NCBI RefSeq assembly: GCF_003046795.1
Contig: NZ_PZKN01000030.1
Coordinates: forward strand, 1-53,134
DNA: 53,134 nt
Source: Desulfonatronum sp. SC1
Lineage (GTDB): Bacteria > Desulfobacterota > Desulfovibrionia > Desulfovibrionales > Desulfonatronaceae
Direction of reading: 5' to 3'
Made by a program: the position numbers and the translations under genes. Under the pieces are notes generated by a model, which saw only the letters and a list, made by a program, of their open reading frames with translations, was not told the DNA's origin and ran no database searches. Positions 7,362 through 15,297 of this stretch are shown piece by piece; the stretch's first letter is position 1; the number at the start of each line of letters is the position of its first letter.

Positions 7362-7610
7362 TTATTTGGATTTTTCCTGCGCCACGGCGACAGGTTTGGC
7401 CTGCTTGGCCTCGGCCACCAAATCCTCCACGTTTTCCTTGGCCTTTTCCAGGGACGTCATCATCTTGTCCTTTACGGCTAGACCTTGGGCCAAGGTGCCC
7501 ACCACCGCCCCCCGCAAGGGGCTGTCCTGCCGAGCCATGAGGCTGGCCCCGGCCGCGCCGATCACGACACCGGCTAGCAACCACAATCCACTTCGCATCA
7601 TTTCGTTCAT
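7362..7610 (-). CDS. Small one-helix membrane protein upstream of the ATPase
   Basis: An 82-aa protein with one Gly/Ala-rich N-terminal membrane helix (about 7-26, LWLLAGVVIGAAGASLMA), a short amphipathic stretch, and a charged helical tail (KAKENVEDLVAEAKQAKPV). The layout resembles small proteins encoded next to P1B ATPases, such as mycobacterial PacL (DUF1490) scaffolds and small membrane proteins of ferrosome loci. No Cys or His metal motif is visible at the C-terminus. The ATG has a GGGAGGTG site upstream. It sits 101 bases before the ATPase gene on the same strand, so it probably starts that transcript, after the hairpin at 7707-7752. A scaffold or partner role is inferred. Confidence 0.75.
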   Translation of the reverse strand: MNEMMRSGLWLLAGVVIGAAGASLMARQDSPLRGAVVGTLAQGLAVKDKMMTSLEKAKENVEDLVAEAKQAKPVAVAQEKSK

Positions 7611-7706
7611 TTCGCACCTCCCGGGTTATCCTATACAAACCATAACACATCGAATTTTTGGACACTTACAAAAAAAAACGCTCCCAGCGCAACCAGAAAC
7701 AACAAC

Positions 7707-7752
7707 CGCCCCGACTCCATCACCCCACGTGATGGATGATGAAGCCGGGGCG
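7707..7752 (-). terminator. Probable terminator after DUF4198 gene
   Basis: On the minus strand a GC-rich stem (CGCCCCGGC pairing with GTCGGGGCG, extended by CATCACGTGGGGTGATG-type pairing in the loop) begins 15 bases after the DUF4198 stop and is followed by GTTGTTGTTT. The T-tract is interrupted, so efficiency is uncertain. It separates the feo/DUF4198 segment from the ATPase segment. Confidence 0.55.
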
Positions 7753-7766
7753 CTTCAGGAGGGGGC

Positions 7767-8591
7767 TTACGGGATATCCGTGACCTGAATCCAAAGCACG
7801 GCTTCCTGGACCAATTCCTTGCCTTCGTGCTCCAGTTCGACCACGTCAGGCACGGCGATGCCCCACCAGCCGGCCTTGGGCAGACCGATGGTGAATTCAC
7901 CCTTGTCGTTGGCCAGGACGGTCATGGTTTCAAAAGCCGGATGCGGAGCCTCGATCTTGGGCTCGCCGACAAAGGCGTTGCCGGCCATGTCCACGTCCAC
8001 GTTCAGGTACTCGATCTCGACCTCGATGTTCGGAACCGGCTCGCCATTGGACATGACCACGCCGGTGAACACTCCGCCGGTCCAATTGGCGTAGGGCTTG
8101 TTCCGAGGCACGATCTCGGCGGGCAAACCCAAAGGCTCATGCCAGTTGCCGGGCATGCCGCCCACGTTCATGATCATCTTGGTGAACTGTTGGATGTATC
8201 CTTCATCGGCCTTTTCATAGTAGGGAGTCGGAACCAGCACGAAAACATAGTCGCCCATGGAGCGGACCACGCGAGCCGGAAGAGTGGCGTCAAAAGCCTT
8301 GCCCGCGGCGTCGCCCAGCCCCTTCCAGGTGATCTCCGAGAGATATTCCTTCAGGTCGGTCTTCTGGGGTTCACCTTCCTCGCCGCGCTGATGTACCATG
8401 TAGAACTCCTGGACCGGGTCCATGTCCATGATATGATCACCCTCAAAAGGATGGGTGAAGACCAGCTTCATGCTCATCTCTCCACCCTGGTTCAAAGCGC
8501 TTTCCGGAGTGTAGAGCATTTGAAAATGGGCCAGGGCCGGGGCGCTCAGGAACAGGGTCAACAATCCGGCAAGTAACAAACCACGTTTCAT
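7767..8591 (-). CDS. DUF4198 periplasmic protein
   Basis: A 274-aa exported protein with a clear Sec signal peptide (MKRGLLLAGLLTLFLSAPALA, cleaved before HFQMLY). The mature protein starts with His and matches the DUF4198 pattern: MKLVFTHPFEGDHIMDMDP, a middle segment with FVLVPTPYYEKADEGYIQQF, then a beta-sandwich segment NGEPVPNIEVEIEY and the C-terminal GEFTIGLPKAGWWGIAV. DUF4198 proteins are annotated as periplasmic components associated with cobalt, nickel or iron uptake. Start 8591 is supported by GGAGGAAGAA just upstream. Between feoB and the ATPase cluster it could supply or bind ferrous iron in the periplasm; this is inference from context. Confidence 0.85.
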   Translation of the reverse strand: MKRGLLLAGLLTLFLSAPALAHFQMLYTPESALNQGGEMSMKLVFTHPFEGDHIMDMDPVQEFYMVHQRGEEGEPQKTDLKEYLSEITWKGLGDAAGKAFDATLPARVVRSMGDYVFVLVPTPYYEKADEGYIQQFTKMIMNVGGMPGNWHEPLGLPAEIVPRNKPYANWTGGVFTGVVMSNGEPVPNIEVEIEYLNVDVDMAGNAFVGEPKIEAPHPAFETMTVLANDKGEFTIGLPKAGWWGIAVPDVVELEHEGKELVQEAVLWIQVTDIP

Positions 8592-8695
8592 TTCTTCCTC
8601 CATTTCAGGTTTACACAATGTTAAAAATAACAATCCTTCTCATATTGACCAAATGAAAAATCGAGCCAAAACAGACATCGCGGCTCGAACATTTC

Positions 8696-9016
8696 CTACT
8701 CGAAAATCTGCGAACCAGGGATCAAAATGTCATGCCCCTCGCCGCCGTCGAACAGCACGGAATACTCGTCCTCGGGCTTGTCGAACTCCACATCGCTGTT
8801 TCCGGACAATTGGAGAGACAAAATCACCTCTCCGGATGCGTCCTTGACAATGATCGGAACCCCGGCGGCACTGGAACCGTCGGAAAACCCGCCTTCGCAG
8901 TAGATGGTCCCGTCGGCGTTGTCGAAGCAGGAGAACAGCGGCGTATGCGCCGAAACCGTTCCCGCGACCGTCAGAAATCCCACCAAAACAAACAAAATCA
9001 ATCCGCGTCGCAACAT
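8696..9016 (-). CDS. Small secreted beta-rich protein
   Basis: A 106-aa protein with a signal peptide (MLRRGLILFVLVGFLTVAG, cleavage near SAHTP). The mature ~80 residues contain two Cys (SCFDNADGTIYCEGG), likely a periplasmic disulfide, and a beta-rich pattern GVPIIVKDASGEVIL that resembles the small Ig-like domains of nickel/cobalt uptake accessory proteins. I cannot name the family. ATG 9016 has TGGAGGATA upstream and is preferred over 9031. It lies 104 bases before the DUF4198 gene on the same strand, so the two secreted proteins probably work together. Confidence 0.7.
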   Translation of the reverse strand: MLRRGLILFVLVGFLTVAGTVSAHTPLFSCFDNADGTIYCEGGFSDGSSAAGVPIIVKDASGEVILSLQLSGNSDVEFDKPEDEYSVLFDGGEGHDILIPGSQIFE

Positions 9017-9060
9017 GTCAGTATCCTCCACTATTAAAAACTGGTTTAAAGGTTTTTGCT

Positions 9061-9290
9061 AACCACCCCTGGCCCCTCCCAAGAGGAGAATGGGAGATGA
9101 GGGATGAAACCTGAGACCTGAGAAACGTTCTTGGTTCCTTGTTCTTCGTTCATCGCTGAAAAAATGATACTCTTGTAAAAATTTAAACGTGAACCTGAAT
9201 TCCCGTCACCCTTCGGTCCAATCCCCTCCTGGGAGGGGTCAGGGGTGGGTTCCCTCAGGTCTCAGGTTTCACCCCTCATCCCTTTATCTC
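9061..9290. repeat. Interleaved inverted repeats in feoB-downstream spacer
   Basis: Two sequence blocks each have an inverted copy: AACCACCCCTGGCCCCTCCC (9061-9080) pairs with GGGAGGGGTCAGGGGTGGGTT (9231-9251), and GATGAGGGATGAAACCTGAG (about 9097-9116) pairs with CTCAGGTTTCACCCCTCATC (9261-9280). The order is A-B...A'-B', so the stems interleave. The right B' block runs into the end of the FeoB-associated gene (stop at 9276). An AACGAAGAAC-family copy (9126-9152) lies between. No gene is supported in 9017-9275. Confidence 0.6.
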
Positions 9291-9476
9291 ATCCTTCAGC
9301 TCTTTCTCCTTCTCTTTCCCCTCCCCCCGCAAATCCCCGATCCCATCCTGACTCGGCAACTTCAGGGCCGACGGACAAGAATCGCAGGAGCACCCTTTCC
9401 TTCTGAAAAACGTTTTCCAAATATAAAAGACAGCCCAAGCCAACAGAACTCCCAGAATCAGGTATTCCCAGAGCAT
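9276..9476 (-). CDS. FeoB-associated Cys-rich membrane protein
   Basis: A 66-aa protein directly after feoB (2 bases between stop and ATG). It has one N-terminal membrane helix (about 4-21, EYLILGVLLAWAVFYIWK), a basic stretch and the cysteine group GCSCDSCPSALK, the hallmark of the FeoB-associated Cys-rich family. A Lys/Glu-rich tail follows. Such peptides are taken to assist FeoB, perhaps by handling Fe(II) at the cytoplasmic exit. The C-terminal codons overlap a dispersed intergenic repeat, so the tail may be repeat-derived. Confidence 0.88.
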   Translation of the reverse strand: MLWEYLILGVLLAWAVFYIWKTFFRRKGCSCDSCPSALKLPSQDGIGDLRGEGKEKEKELKDEIKG

Positions 9477-9478
9477 GA

Positions 9479-12016
9479 TCAGACCTCCTTGGCACGAGTG
9501 AGAGCGGCTTTGGGCTCTTTCCAGGCCGGATCAGGCAGAAAGGACAGGCCGATGGCCGTGCCCAGGGCCAGGAAGTAGAACCCGACCATGGCCTGGATGC
9601 CGCTCAGGCCGAGCCAGGTGCTGATGGTGAACACCCCGCTGGCCACGGCCAGACCGAATACCGTTGGGAAGATGATTGAGAAGAACATCCATTTGTAGGA
9701 ACCGGTCTGAACCTTGACCATGATCGTGGTGGCAAGGCAAGGCGGGTACAAGGCGAAAAAGAGAATCAGGGCAAAAGCATGCAGAGGGGTGAACCCGGTG
9801 GCTTCACCAGACCTCTCCATACGCTCTTCCAGGGACAACGACTCGTCGGCGCCTTCCTGGAACAAGACGCCCAGTGTGGCCACGCTGGATTCCCGGGCCG
9901 CGAAGGAACTGATCAGGGCCACGTTGATCTTCCAGTCGAACCCGGCATACTGCGTCACTGGCTCCAGGGCCCGGCCCACGGTGCCGAAGTAACTGTAGAC
10001 AATGGTTTCCTCGCGGATGGCCGTGCGCAGATTGGATCGTTCGGAGGACAAACCGCGCAGATGCCGGCTGATGGTGCGGGCATCCGCGTCCCTGGGGCGC
10101 AGCAAGGGGAAGATCTCAGGATGCAGGGCTTCGTAGCGGTCGTCCACGGCGGAAGAGGCCTCCTGGGTGGAAGCTGCCAGCTTGGCCTCGCGGTAGGTGT
10201 TGGCGATGTTCAGCAGGTTGAGCACGGCTTGGTCGTCGGCAAGAATCTCCGCGTAGGGCGTCTCCTGGATGTTCCCGCGAAAGGTGGCGATGGCCTCGTC
10301 CATGCGGGCGTCGAAATAGGACATGCGTTCCTCCGGCAGACCGGGAAACTGCAAAAGGACATAGACCACAACGGCCACGGCCACCACGATGGTCCCCACC
10401 TTTTTGATGTAGACCCAGGTCCGATCAACGGCGCGGCGCAGCACGCCCATCAGCGTGGGCATGTGGTAGTTGGGCATCTCCATGACGAACGGGGCCGTTT
10501 CCCGACCGCGCAGGATGGTCGAGGTGAGCAGCTTGGCGATGATCATGGCCATGATGATGGTGATCGTGGAGATGAACAGCATCAGGTAAGATTTATAGGC
10601 CGCGAAATAGATGGAGACCAACAGGGTGTACAGGGGAATTTTGGCCAGGCAGTTCATGTACGGAACGGTTAGAATCGTGGCCAATCGAGAACGCTCGTCC
10701 GGAATGCCCTTGGTGGCCATGATCCCGGGCACGGCGCAGCCGCCTGTGAACACCCCTCCCAGAATGAACGGCAGGGTGGACTGGCCGTGCAGGCCGAAAC
10801 TCTGAAAGACCCGATCCAGGATGAAGGCGATCCGGGCCATGTATCCGGAGTCTTCCAGGATCGCGATCAGGGCGAAGAGAATCAGGAAGATGGGCACATA
10901 GTTGAGCAGGGTGTTTACGCTGTCCACCATCCACAGGGACATGGAGCGGAGGATGGTATCGTGGAGCAGCCCGGGGTCGGGCAGGAGTCCGGCAACGACG
11001 GTCCGCACCCAGGCCAGGGCGGGCCAGGTCAGGAAGGTCAGCTTATAGCCCTGGACGATGGACAACTCGTAGATCATGTAGACCGTGAGCACCAGAAAGA
11101 TCGGGGCAAAGGCCCGGTGCAGGAGCACCCTGTCGATTTTTTCGGAAAAGCGCACCGTGTCCGCCCTGGTCACCTCCACGCACTGCTCCACCAGGGAGGC
11201 GGCCAAGCGGTCTCGACACGTGACTATATAGTCCGCCGGGGTGATGTCCATCTTCCCCTGAAACACGGCGGTGGCCGCGGATACCGCGTCCATTACGGCA
11301 TCAGCCCGAGCATGGTGTCGTCGCAACAGCTTCAAGGCCTCGGAGTCGCCCTCCAGGAGCTTGACCGCCATCCAACGCAAGGGGACGGCCTTGACCAGAT
11401 TTTCCGATTCCAGCAGCTGCTCGTGGACAGAGGCAATGTGTTCTTCCAACTCTTCGTAAATGATCCGCAAACCATGCTGATCCTGGAATCCTTCATCCTC
11501 CCCCCGTTCCTCACGAGCCGCGCGGCGCAGGGCCTGGCGCAGTTCCAGCTTCCCCCGGCCCTTGCGGCCCACAGTGGGCACGACCTCGATGCCCAATAGC
11601 CGACCCAGCTTTTCGTGATCGATCTTACGCCCTTGGGCCGTGGCCACGTCCACCATGTTCAGAGCCATGACCACGGGAAACGACATTTCCAGAATCTGGA
11701 AGGTGAAGTACAGCCCCCGGCGCAGACTGGAGGCGTCGATGACGTTGAGGATGGCGTCGGGTCGTTCCCGCAACAAAAAATCCCTTGCCACCCGCTCTTC
11801 CAGGGAAAAGGAGGTCAGACTGTAGGTCCCGGGCAGGTCCACGACCTCCACCCGACCCAGTTCGTCACGATAATTGCCGGTCTTCTTGTCCACGGTCACG
11901 CCGGGGTAGTTGGCGATATGCTGGTTCGCCCCGGTGAGCATGTTGAAGATGGTCGACTTGCCGGCGTTTTGCTGACCGGCCAGTCCGATCATGATGTTTT
12001 TCTTGGCGGGTGACAT
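9479..12016 (-). CDS. feoB: Ferrous iron transporter FeoB
   Basis: Inner-membrane Fe(II) uptake protein, about 845 aa. The N-terminal G domain has G1 GQQNAGKST (14-22), G3 DLPGTYSLTSFS, and G4 NMVD, followed by the FeoB helical spacer domain. The membrane part has two Gate repeats, e.g. LPFILGGVFTGGCAVPGIMAT and a second Gate region ending in VALISSFAARESSVATLG. A large soluble insertion (roughly residues 590-680) separates membrane helices. I chose ATG 12016 (MSPAKKNIMIG) with AAGGA 4 bases upstream; in-frame ATGs at 12040 and 12055 lack better sites. It is preceded by feoA and followed by the Cys-rich peptide gene. Confidence 0.96.
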   Translation of the reverse strand: MSPAKKNIMIGLAGQQNAGKSTIFNMLTGANQHIANYPGVTVDKKTGNYRDELGRVEVVDLPGTYSLTSFSLEERVARDFLLRERPDAILNVIDASSLRRGLYFTFQILEMSFPVVMALNMVDVATAQGRKIDHEKLGRLLGIEVVPTVGRKGRGKLELRQALRRAAREERGEDEGFQDQHGLRIIYEELEEHIASVHEQLLESENLVKAVPLRWMAVKLLEGDSEALKLLRRHHARADAVMDAVSAATAVFQGKMDITPADYIVTCRDRLAASLVEQCVEVTRADTVRFSEKIDRVLLHRAFAPIFLVLTVYMIYELSIVQGYKLTFLTWPALAWVRTVVAGLLPDPGLLHDTILRSMSLWMVDSVNTLLNYVPIFLILFALIAILEDSGYMARIAFILDRVFQSFGLHGQSTLPFILGGVFTGGCAVPGIMATKGIPDERSRLATILTVPYMNCLAKIPLYTLLVSIYFAAYKSYLMLFISTITIIMAMIIAKLLTSTILRGRETAPFVMEMPNYHMPTLMGVLRRAVDRTWVYIKKVGTIVVAVAVVVYVLLQFPGLPEERMSYFDARMDEAIATFRGNIQETPYAEILADDQAVLNLLNIANTYREAKLAASTQEASSAVDDRYEALHPEIFPLLRPRDADARTISRHLRGLSSERSNLRTAIREETIVYSYFGTVGRALEPVTQYAGFDWKINVALISSFAARESSVATLGVLFQEGADESLSLEERMERSGEATGFTPLHAFALILFFALYPPCLATTIMVKVQTGSYKWMFFSIIFPTVFGLAVASGVFTISTWLGLSGIQAMVGFYFLALGTAIGLSFLPDPAWKEPKAALTRAKEV

Positions 12017-12111
12017 GCTATCCTTCAGAAGATCGTGCATTTCCCAAAAGACCACGGGTGGCCGTCTCTATCAGGAAACTATTTGGAATGGCGTAAAAAT
12101 CTCAGTAAGTA

Positions 12112-12126
12112 CCAAAGTGATTTTCA
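12112..12126 (-). promoter_or_regulatory. Possible Fur-like site upstream of feoB
   Basis: On the minus strand the spacer between feoA and feoB contains TGAAAATCACTTTGG, which keeps the left half and part of the right half of a TGAAAAT-N-ATTTTCA-type Fur palindrome. The 169-base gap between feoA and feoB leaves room for an internal promoter. The match is partial and was made by eye. Confidence 0.22.
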
Positions 12127-12185
12127 AGATCAACTCAACACCAGGATACTCGACATAGTCCTGCACATAACGTGAGCGAGCCCGA

Positions 12186-12500
12186 CTAGGCCGCCCGCAC
12201 GTCGATCAAATCCGCCTCCCGCTTGCGTAGTGTGACATAGTAATCGCCGACGCGCAGCTCCAGTGGGTCGCCCAGCGTGGCGCAACGGACCATTTCAATC
12301 TCGGCGTTGGGAACAAAGCCCAGGTCCAGCAGGCGCTGCCGGATGGCCCCGTGGGCCCTGTGTCGTCGGATGCGGCATCGGCACCCGTTGGCCACGTTGG
12401 TCAGGGTCTGATCCTCCCCATTGCCGCCCTGCGTGGTATGCGCACAGGAAGGGCACTCTTGGACCGGCATGGCTTTTTGTTTCCGGAAACGATGCAACAT
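12186..12500 (-). CDS. feoA: FeoA domain protein
   Basis: A 104-aa cytoplasmic protein. Residues ~30-104 form the SH3-like FeoA domain (QTLTNVANGCRCRIRRHR, AIRQRLLDLGFVPNAEIEM, DPLELRVGDYYVTLRKREAD), which partners with FeoB to support ferrous iron uptake. The N-terminal ~28 residues add a CPSCAH motif not universal in FeoA and two further Cys in GCRCR, perhaps a metal-responsive site. The ATG at 12500 has AAGGAG upstream. It is the first gene of the iron region; the upstream spacer (12501-12773) may hold the main promoter, but no strong Fur box was seen. Confidence 0.92.
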   Translation of the reverse strand: MLHRFRKQKAMPVQECPSCAHTTQGGNGEDQTLTNVANGCRCRIRRHRAHGAIRQRLLDLGFVPNAEIEMVRCATLGDPLELRVGDYYVTLRKREADLIDVRAA

Positions 12501-12705
12501 GGCTTCATTCTCCTTGTTTGTTGAGGACGCTCACGAAGATTCCAACCCATGGCCCACAAAACCTCAATGAGGCTAAGTCAGTGGCGCTGGATGCTGAATA
12601 ACTACTGATAAGCAGTTTCAATGTCAACCCCGCAACCTGCTTTCGCCGCACCAGGGACTTCATTTCCATATCCGATCAAAAATGGGAGGGCGGAGTCTGA
12701 ACGTT

Positions 12706-12735
12706 ACCCTGCCCCTGGATTTCCGCTTTCGCGAA
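12706..12735. repeat. Degraded CGCCTTCGCGGG-family repeat
   Basis: CCTGCCCCTGGATTTCCGCT followed by TTCGCGAAAACC matches the left arm of the repeat at 595-617. It lies between feoA and holB, which face the same way. No right arm is clear, and the remainder of the spacer shows no gene. Confidence 0.4.
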
Positions 12736-12773
12736 AACCCTAACCAAACTTGCCACAAATCTTCCAATCGTGC

Positions 12774-13817
12774 TCAGCGAAGCGGTGCTCGCAGCGCTCC
12801 GCGCAGCCCCACGGCCAGCCAGTCCAGAACCAAGGTTGGGGCGACCTGTGCTCGCAGGGCCTGCTCGGCCTCGTCCAGGTGCAGGTCAACGGCCCGCCAG
12901 GCTGCGGGGCTCCCTTGTTCGCGGAACACCCGAGCCAGAGACGAATCCGGTCGGCCCTGGCAGGCCCGGATCAGACCCCGGCGGCAGGTGTGGACCATAT
13001 GAAAGGCCAGCGGTCGGTCCACCTGGCCCTTGATCAGGGTCCGGCCGAACCAGCCCCGGCCGGTCGTCAGGAATCGGGCCAGGGCTTCGCCCCATTCCGT
13101 ATCCGGCCCTCCTTCCCGTTCCTGAATCCCGTCCAGGTCCCAGGACAGGGTCGCCACCCAGCTTCTGGAGACCAGGGTGCGCAACAGGCGCTCCCGTTGA
13201 GGGGCCAGCAGGACGTAGGCGTTGCGGGTTTCGGTGTCCTCCATGGACTTGAGCAGGGCGTTGGCCGCCTCTTCTGTCAATTCCTGGGCCTCGCCCAGAG
13301 CCACCACCCGGCGCTTCGCGTCCCGGGGCGCCTGACCCAACAGGCCGCGCAGCTCCCGGACCGTATCGATGCCGATCCGCCCTTCCCTGCCGTCCAGATA
13401 GATCAGATCCAGAAACACGCCGTCCCGAATCCGGCTGCACGCGGGGCAATGCTCACAGGGCCTCGGGCCGTCGACAGGGAGCGAGGCGTCCGGACCAGGA
13501 AGTTCGGGGCCGTCGGGCGAATCGAAAGGAGAGTCGTTGAGAGAAGGAGGGAGGAGGGAGGGAGCCGGAAGCGCCGTACAGTTGAGCAGGGCCGTCCAAT
13601 AGAGAGCGAGCTTTTCGCGCTCTTCGGCGGTTCCGCCCTCCAGGAGAAGCACACGGGGGGTGCGGGAAAGCAGGCGGGCCAGGATGCCTACCACTCGCTC
13701 CTGGCCCGGAATCCGGTACATGTCCGGCACGACCCGCGGGGCCCATTCCTGGGCCTCGTCCTGGGTCTGCTTTTTGGTTTGGCCCTTGGTCCGGGCCTGG
13801 GAGGCCGCCTTGGCCAT
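12774..13817 (-). CDS. holB: DNA polymerase III delta' subunit
   Basis: Clamp-loader subunit of 347 aa. The AAA+ core starts around residue 35 (MYRIPGQERVVGILARLL). The P-loop position reads LLLEGGTAEEREKLAL, lacking GKT, as in catalytically inert delta'. A zinc module is recognisable as LLNC then CEHCPAC, but with an unusual ~40-residue Pro/Ser/Asp-rich insertion between its first and second cysteines. The sensor region VVALGEAQELTEEAANALLK and SMEDTETRNAYVLLAP is typical, though the usual SRC motif reads VSRSW. It starts 12 bases after purA with GGAGGC upstream, so the two are cotranscribed. Confidence 0.9.
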   Translation of the reverse strand: MAKAASQARTKGQTKKQTQDEAQEWAPRVVPDMYRIPGQERVVGILARLLSRTPRVLLLEGGTAEEREKLALYWTALLNCTALPAPSLLPPSLNDSPFDSPDGPELPGPDASLPVDGPRPCEHCPACSRIRDGVFLDLIYLDGREGRIGIDTVRELRGLLGQAPRDAKRRVVALGEAQELTEEAANALLKSMEDTETRNAYVLLAPQRERLLRTLVSRSWVATLSWDLDGIQEREGGPDTEWGEALARFLTTGRGWFGRTLIKGQVDRPLAFHMVHTCRRGLIRACQGRPDSSLARVFREQGSPAAWRAVDLHLDEAEQALRAQVAPTLVLDWLAVGLRGALRAPLR

Positions 13818-13829
13818 AAACAGCCTCCG

Positions 13830-15113
13830 TTACGTGCAACGTTCGAAGGTCTGCTGGCGATCCGGCCCCACGGAGACGATGGACACCGGAACCCCGAGTT
13901 CCTGTTCCAGCCGCAGGATGTAGGCTCGCGCGGCATCCGGAAGGTCATCCCAGGCCGCGACCTTGCCGATGTCCTCGGACCAGCCCGGTACGTCCACATA
14001 AATGGGCTTCACCGCTGCCAGCAGCCCTTCGCCCTGGGGAGGATACGCCAGTTCCCGGCCATTCAGCTCGTACCCGACGCAGATCCGGATTTGGTCCAGG
14101 CCGCTGAGCACGTCCAGCTTGGTCAGGACGATCTCCGACACACCGTTCAAGCGGATGGATTCGCGCAGCAAGGGCAGATCCAGCCAGCCGCAGCGTCGTT
14201 TGCGGCCCGTGGTCGCGCCGAACTCGCCGCCCTGTCGCTGCAAATGATCGCCCACGGAGTCGAAGAGTTCCGTGGGAAAGGGGCCGGAGCCGACCCGGGT
14301 GGTGTAGGCCTTGACGATGCCCATGACCGTGCCCAGCAGCCTCGGCGAGCACCCCGCTCCGGCGGCCACGTTGCCGGCCACGGTGTTGGAGGAGGTTACG
14401 AAGGGATAGGTACCGTGATCAATGTCCAGGTGGGTCCCCTGGGCGCCCTCGAAGAGCACGCCGCGCCCGTCCGCGACGGCCTGGGCGATGCGCTCCGAAA
14501 CGTCCCCAACATGAGCCGTCAGCCGTTTGCCGGACTCCAGAACCTCTTCCAGCACAGCGTCCACGTCCATGGCCTGAGCCCTGTAATAATGGGTGAACAA
14601 GGCGTTCTTTTCAGCAAGGGCCTGAACGATCTTACTCCGCACCAAATCCGGCGCGTGGAAGTCCCCGACCCGGACACCCACCCGGGCCGCCTTATCCTCG
14701 TAGCACGGTCCGATGCCCCTGCCCGTGGTGCCGATCTTTTCGCCGGTGCGCTTCTCCTCGCGGAGTTTGTCCAGAACCTTGTGGTAGGGCATGATCACAT
14801 GGGTCTTGGGACTAATTAGAATCCGCTCCGGACCCACGTCCAGTCCGCGGTCGGCCAGGGCGTCCAGTTCTTGGCAAAAGACCTCCGGGTCCAGCACCAC
14901 GCCGTTGCCGATCAGGCAGACCTTGCCGGGGTGCAATATTCCCGAGGGAATCAGATGCAGGATGAAGGTCTTATCGCCGACGACCAGGGTGTGACCAGCG
15001 TTGTTTCCGCCCTGAAACCGGACGATCAGGTCCGCCCGTTCCGTCAGCAAATCAACGATCTTACCCTTGCCTTCATCACCCCATTGGGTGCCCACCACGA
15101 CGATGTTTGACAT
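13830..15113 (-). CDS. purA: Adenylosuccinate synthetase
   Basis: Catalyses IMP + Asp + GTP to adenylosuccinate, the first AMP-specific step. The 427-aa length is typical. The N-terminal P-loop-like [14 protein letters not shown] with catalytic Asp, the HTLVVGDK region, [34 protein letters not shown] and the C-terminal [13 protein letters not shown] are all present. ATG 15113 (MSNIVVVG) has AAGGAGC upstream; the frame to 15191 adds an atypical leader. It is divergent from the lytic transglycosylase gene (184 bases between starts). The downstream holB is probably in the same transcript. Confidence 0.97.
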   Translation of the reverse strand: MSNIVVVGTQWGDEGKGKIVDLLTERADLIVRFQGGNNAGHTLVVGDKTFILHLIPSGILHPGKVCLIGNGVVLDPEVFCQELDALADRGLDVGPERILISPKTHVIMPYHKVLDKLREEKRTGEKIGTTGRGIGPCYEDKAARVGVRVGDFHAPDLVRSKIVQALAEKNALFTHYYRAQAMDVDAVLEEVLESGKRLTAHVGDVSERIAQAVADGRGVLFEGAQGTHLDIDHGTYPFVTSSNTVAGNVAAGAGCSPRLLGTVMGIVKAYTTRVGSGPFPTELFDSVGDHLQRQGGEFGATTGRKRRCGWLDLPLLRESIRLNGVSEIVLTKLDVLSGLDQIRICVGYELNGRELAYPPQGEGLLAAVKPIYVDVPGWSEDIGKVAAWDDLPDAARAYILRLEQELGVPVSIVSVGPDRQQTFERCT

Positions 15114-15297
15114 GAACCGCTCCTTGAAAGTATATCTTAGCGTTTGCGCAAGACGACCCATCTCCCTAAAAAAGGCCGTCCGCAAAGTCAATGCACGTCA
15201 TGAAGTTTTCTGCTGTCTTCCGCTTTTCCACGACATGCGGCGTTCCGACGCCTTCTTGCTCCGGCGCGGCCCACGCCGCTCGGCTCACTCTCTCGCA

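Noticed and set aside
4114-12500. Magnetosome (mam/mad) gene island
   Set aside because: No mamA, mamB, mamE, mamK, mamP or mad-type genes are seen; only an iron transporter and ATPase set, which fits a ferrosome-type locus better.
12607-12625. Possible classical Fur box upstream of feoA (GATAAGCAGTTTCAATGTC)
   Set aside because: Only about 12 of 19 positions match the GATAATGATAATCATTATC consensus, which is near what AT-rich spacers give by chance.
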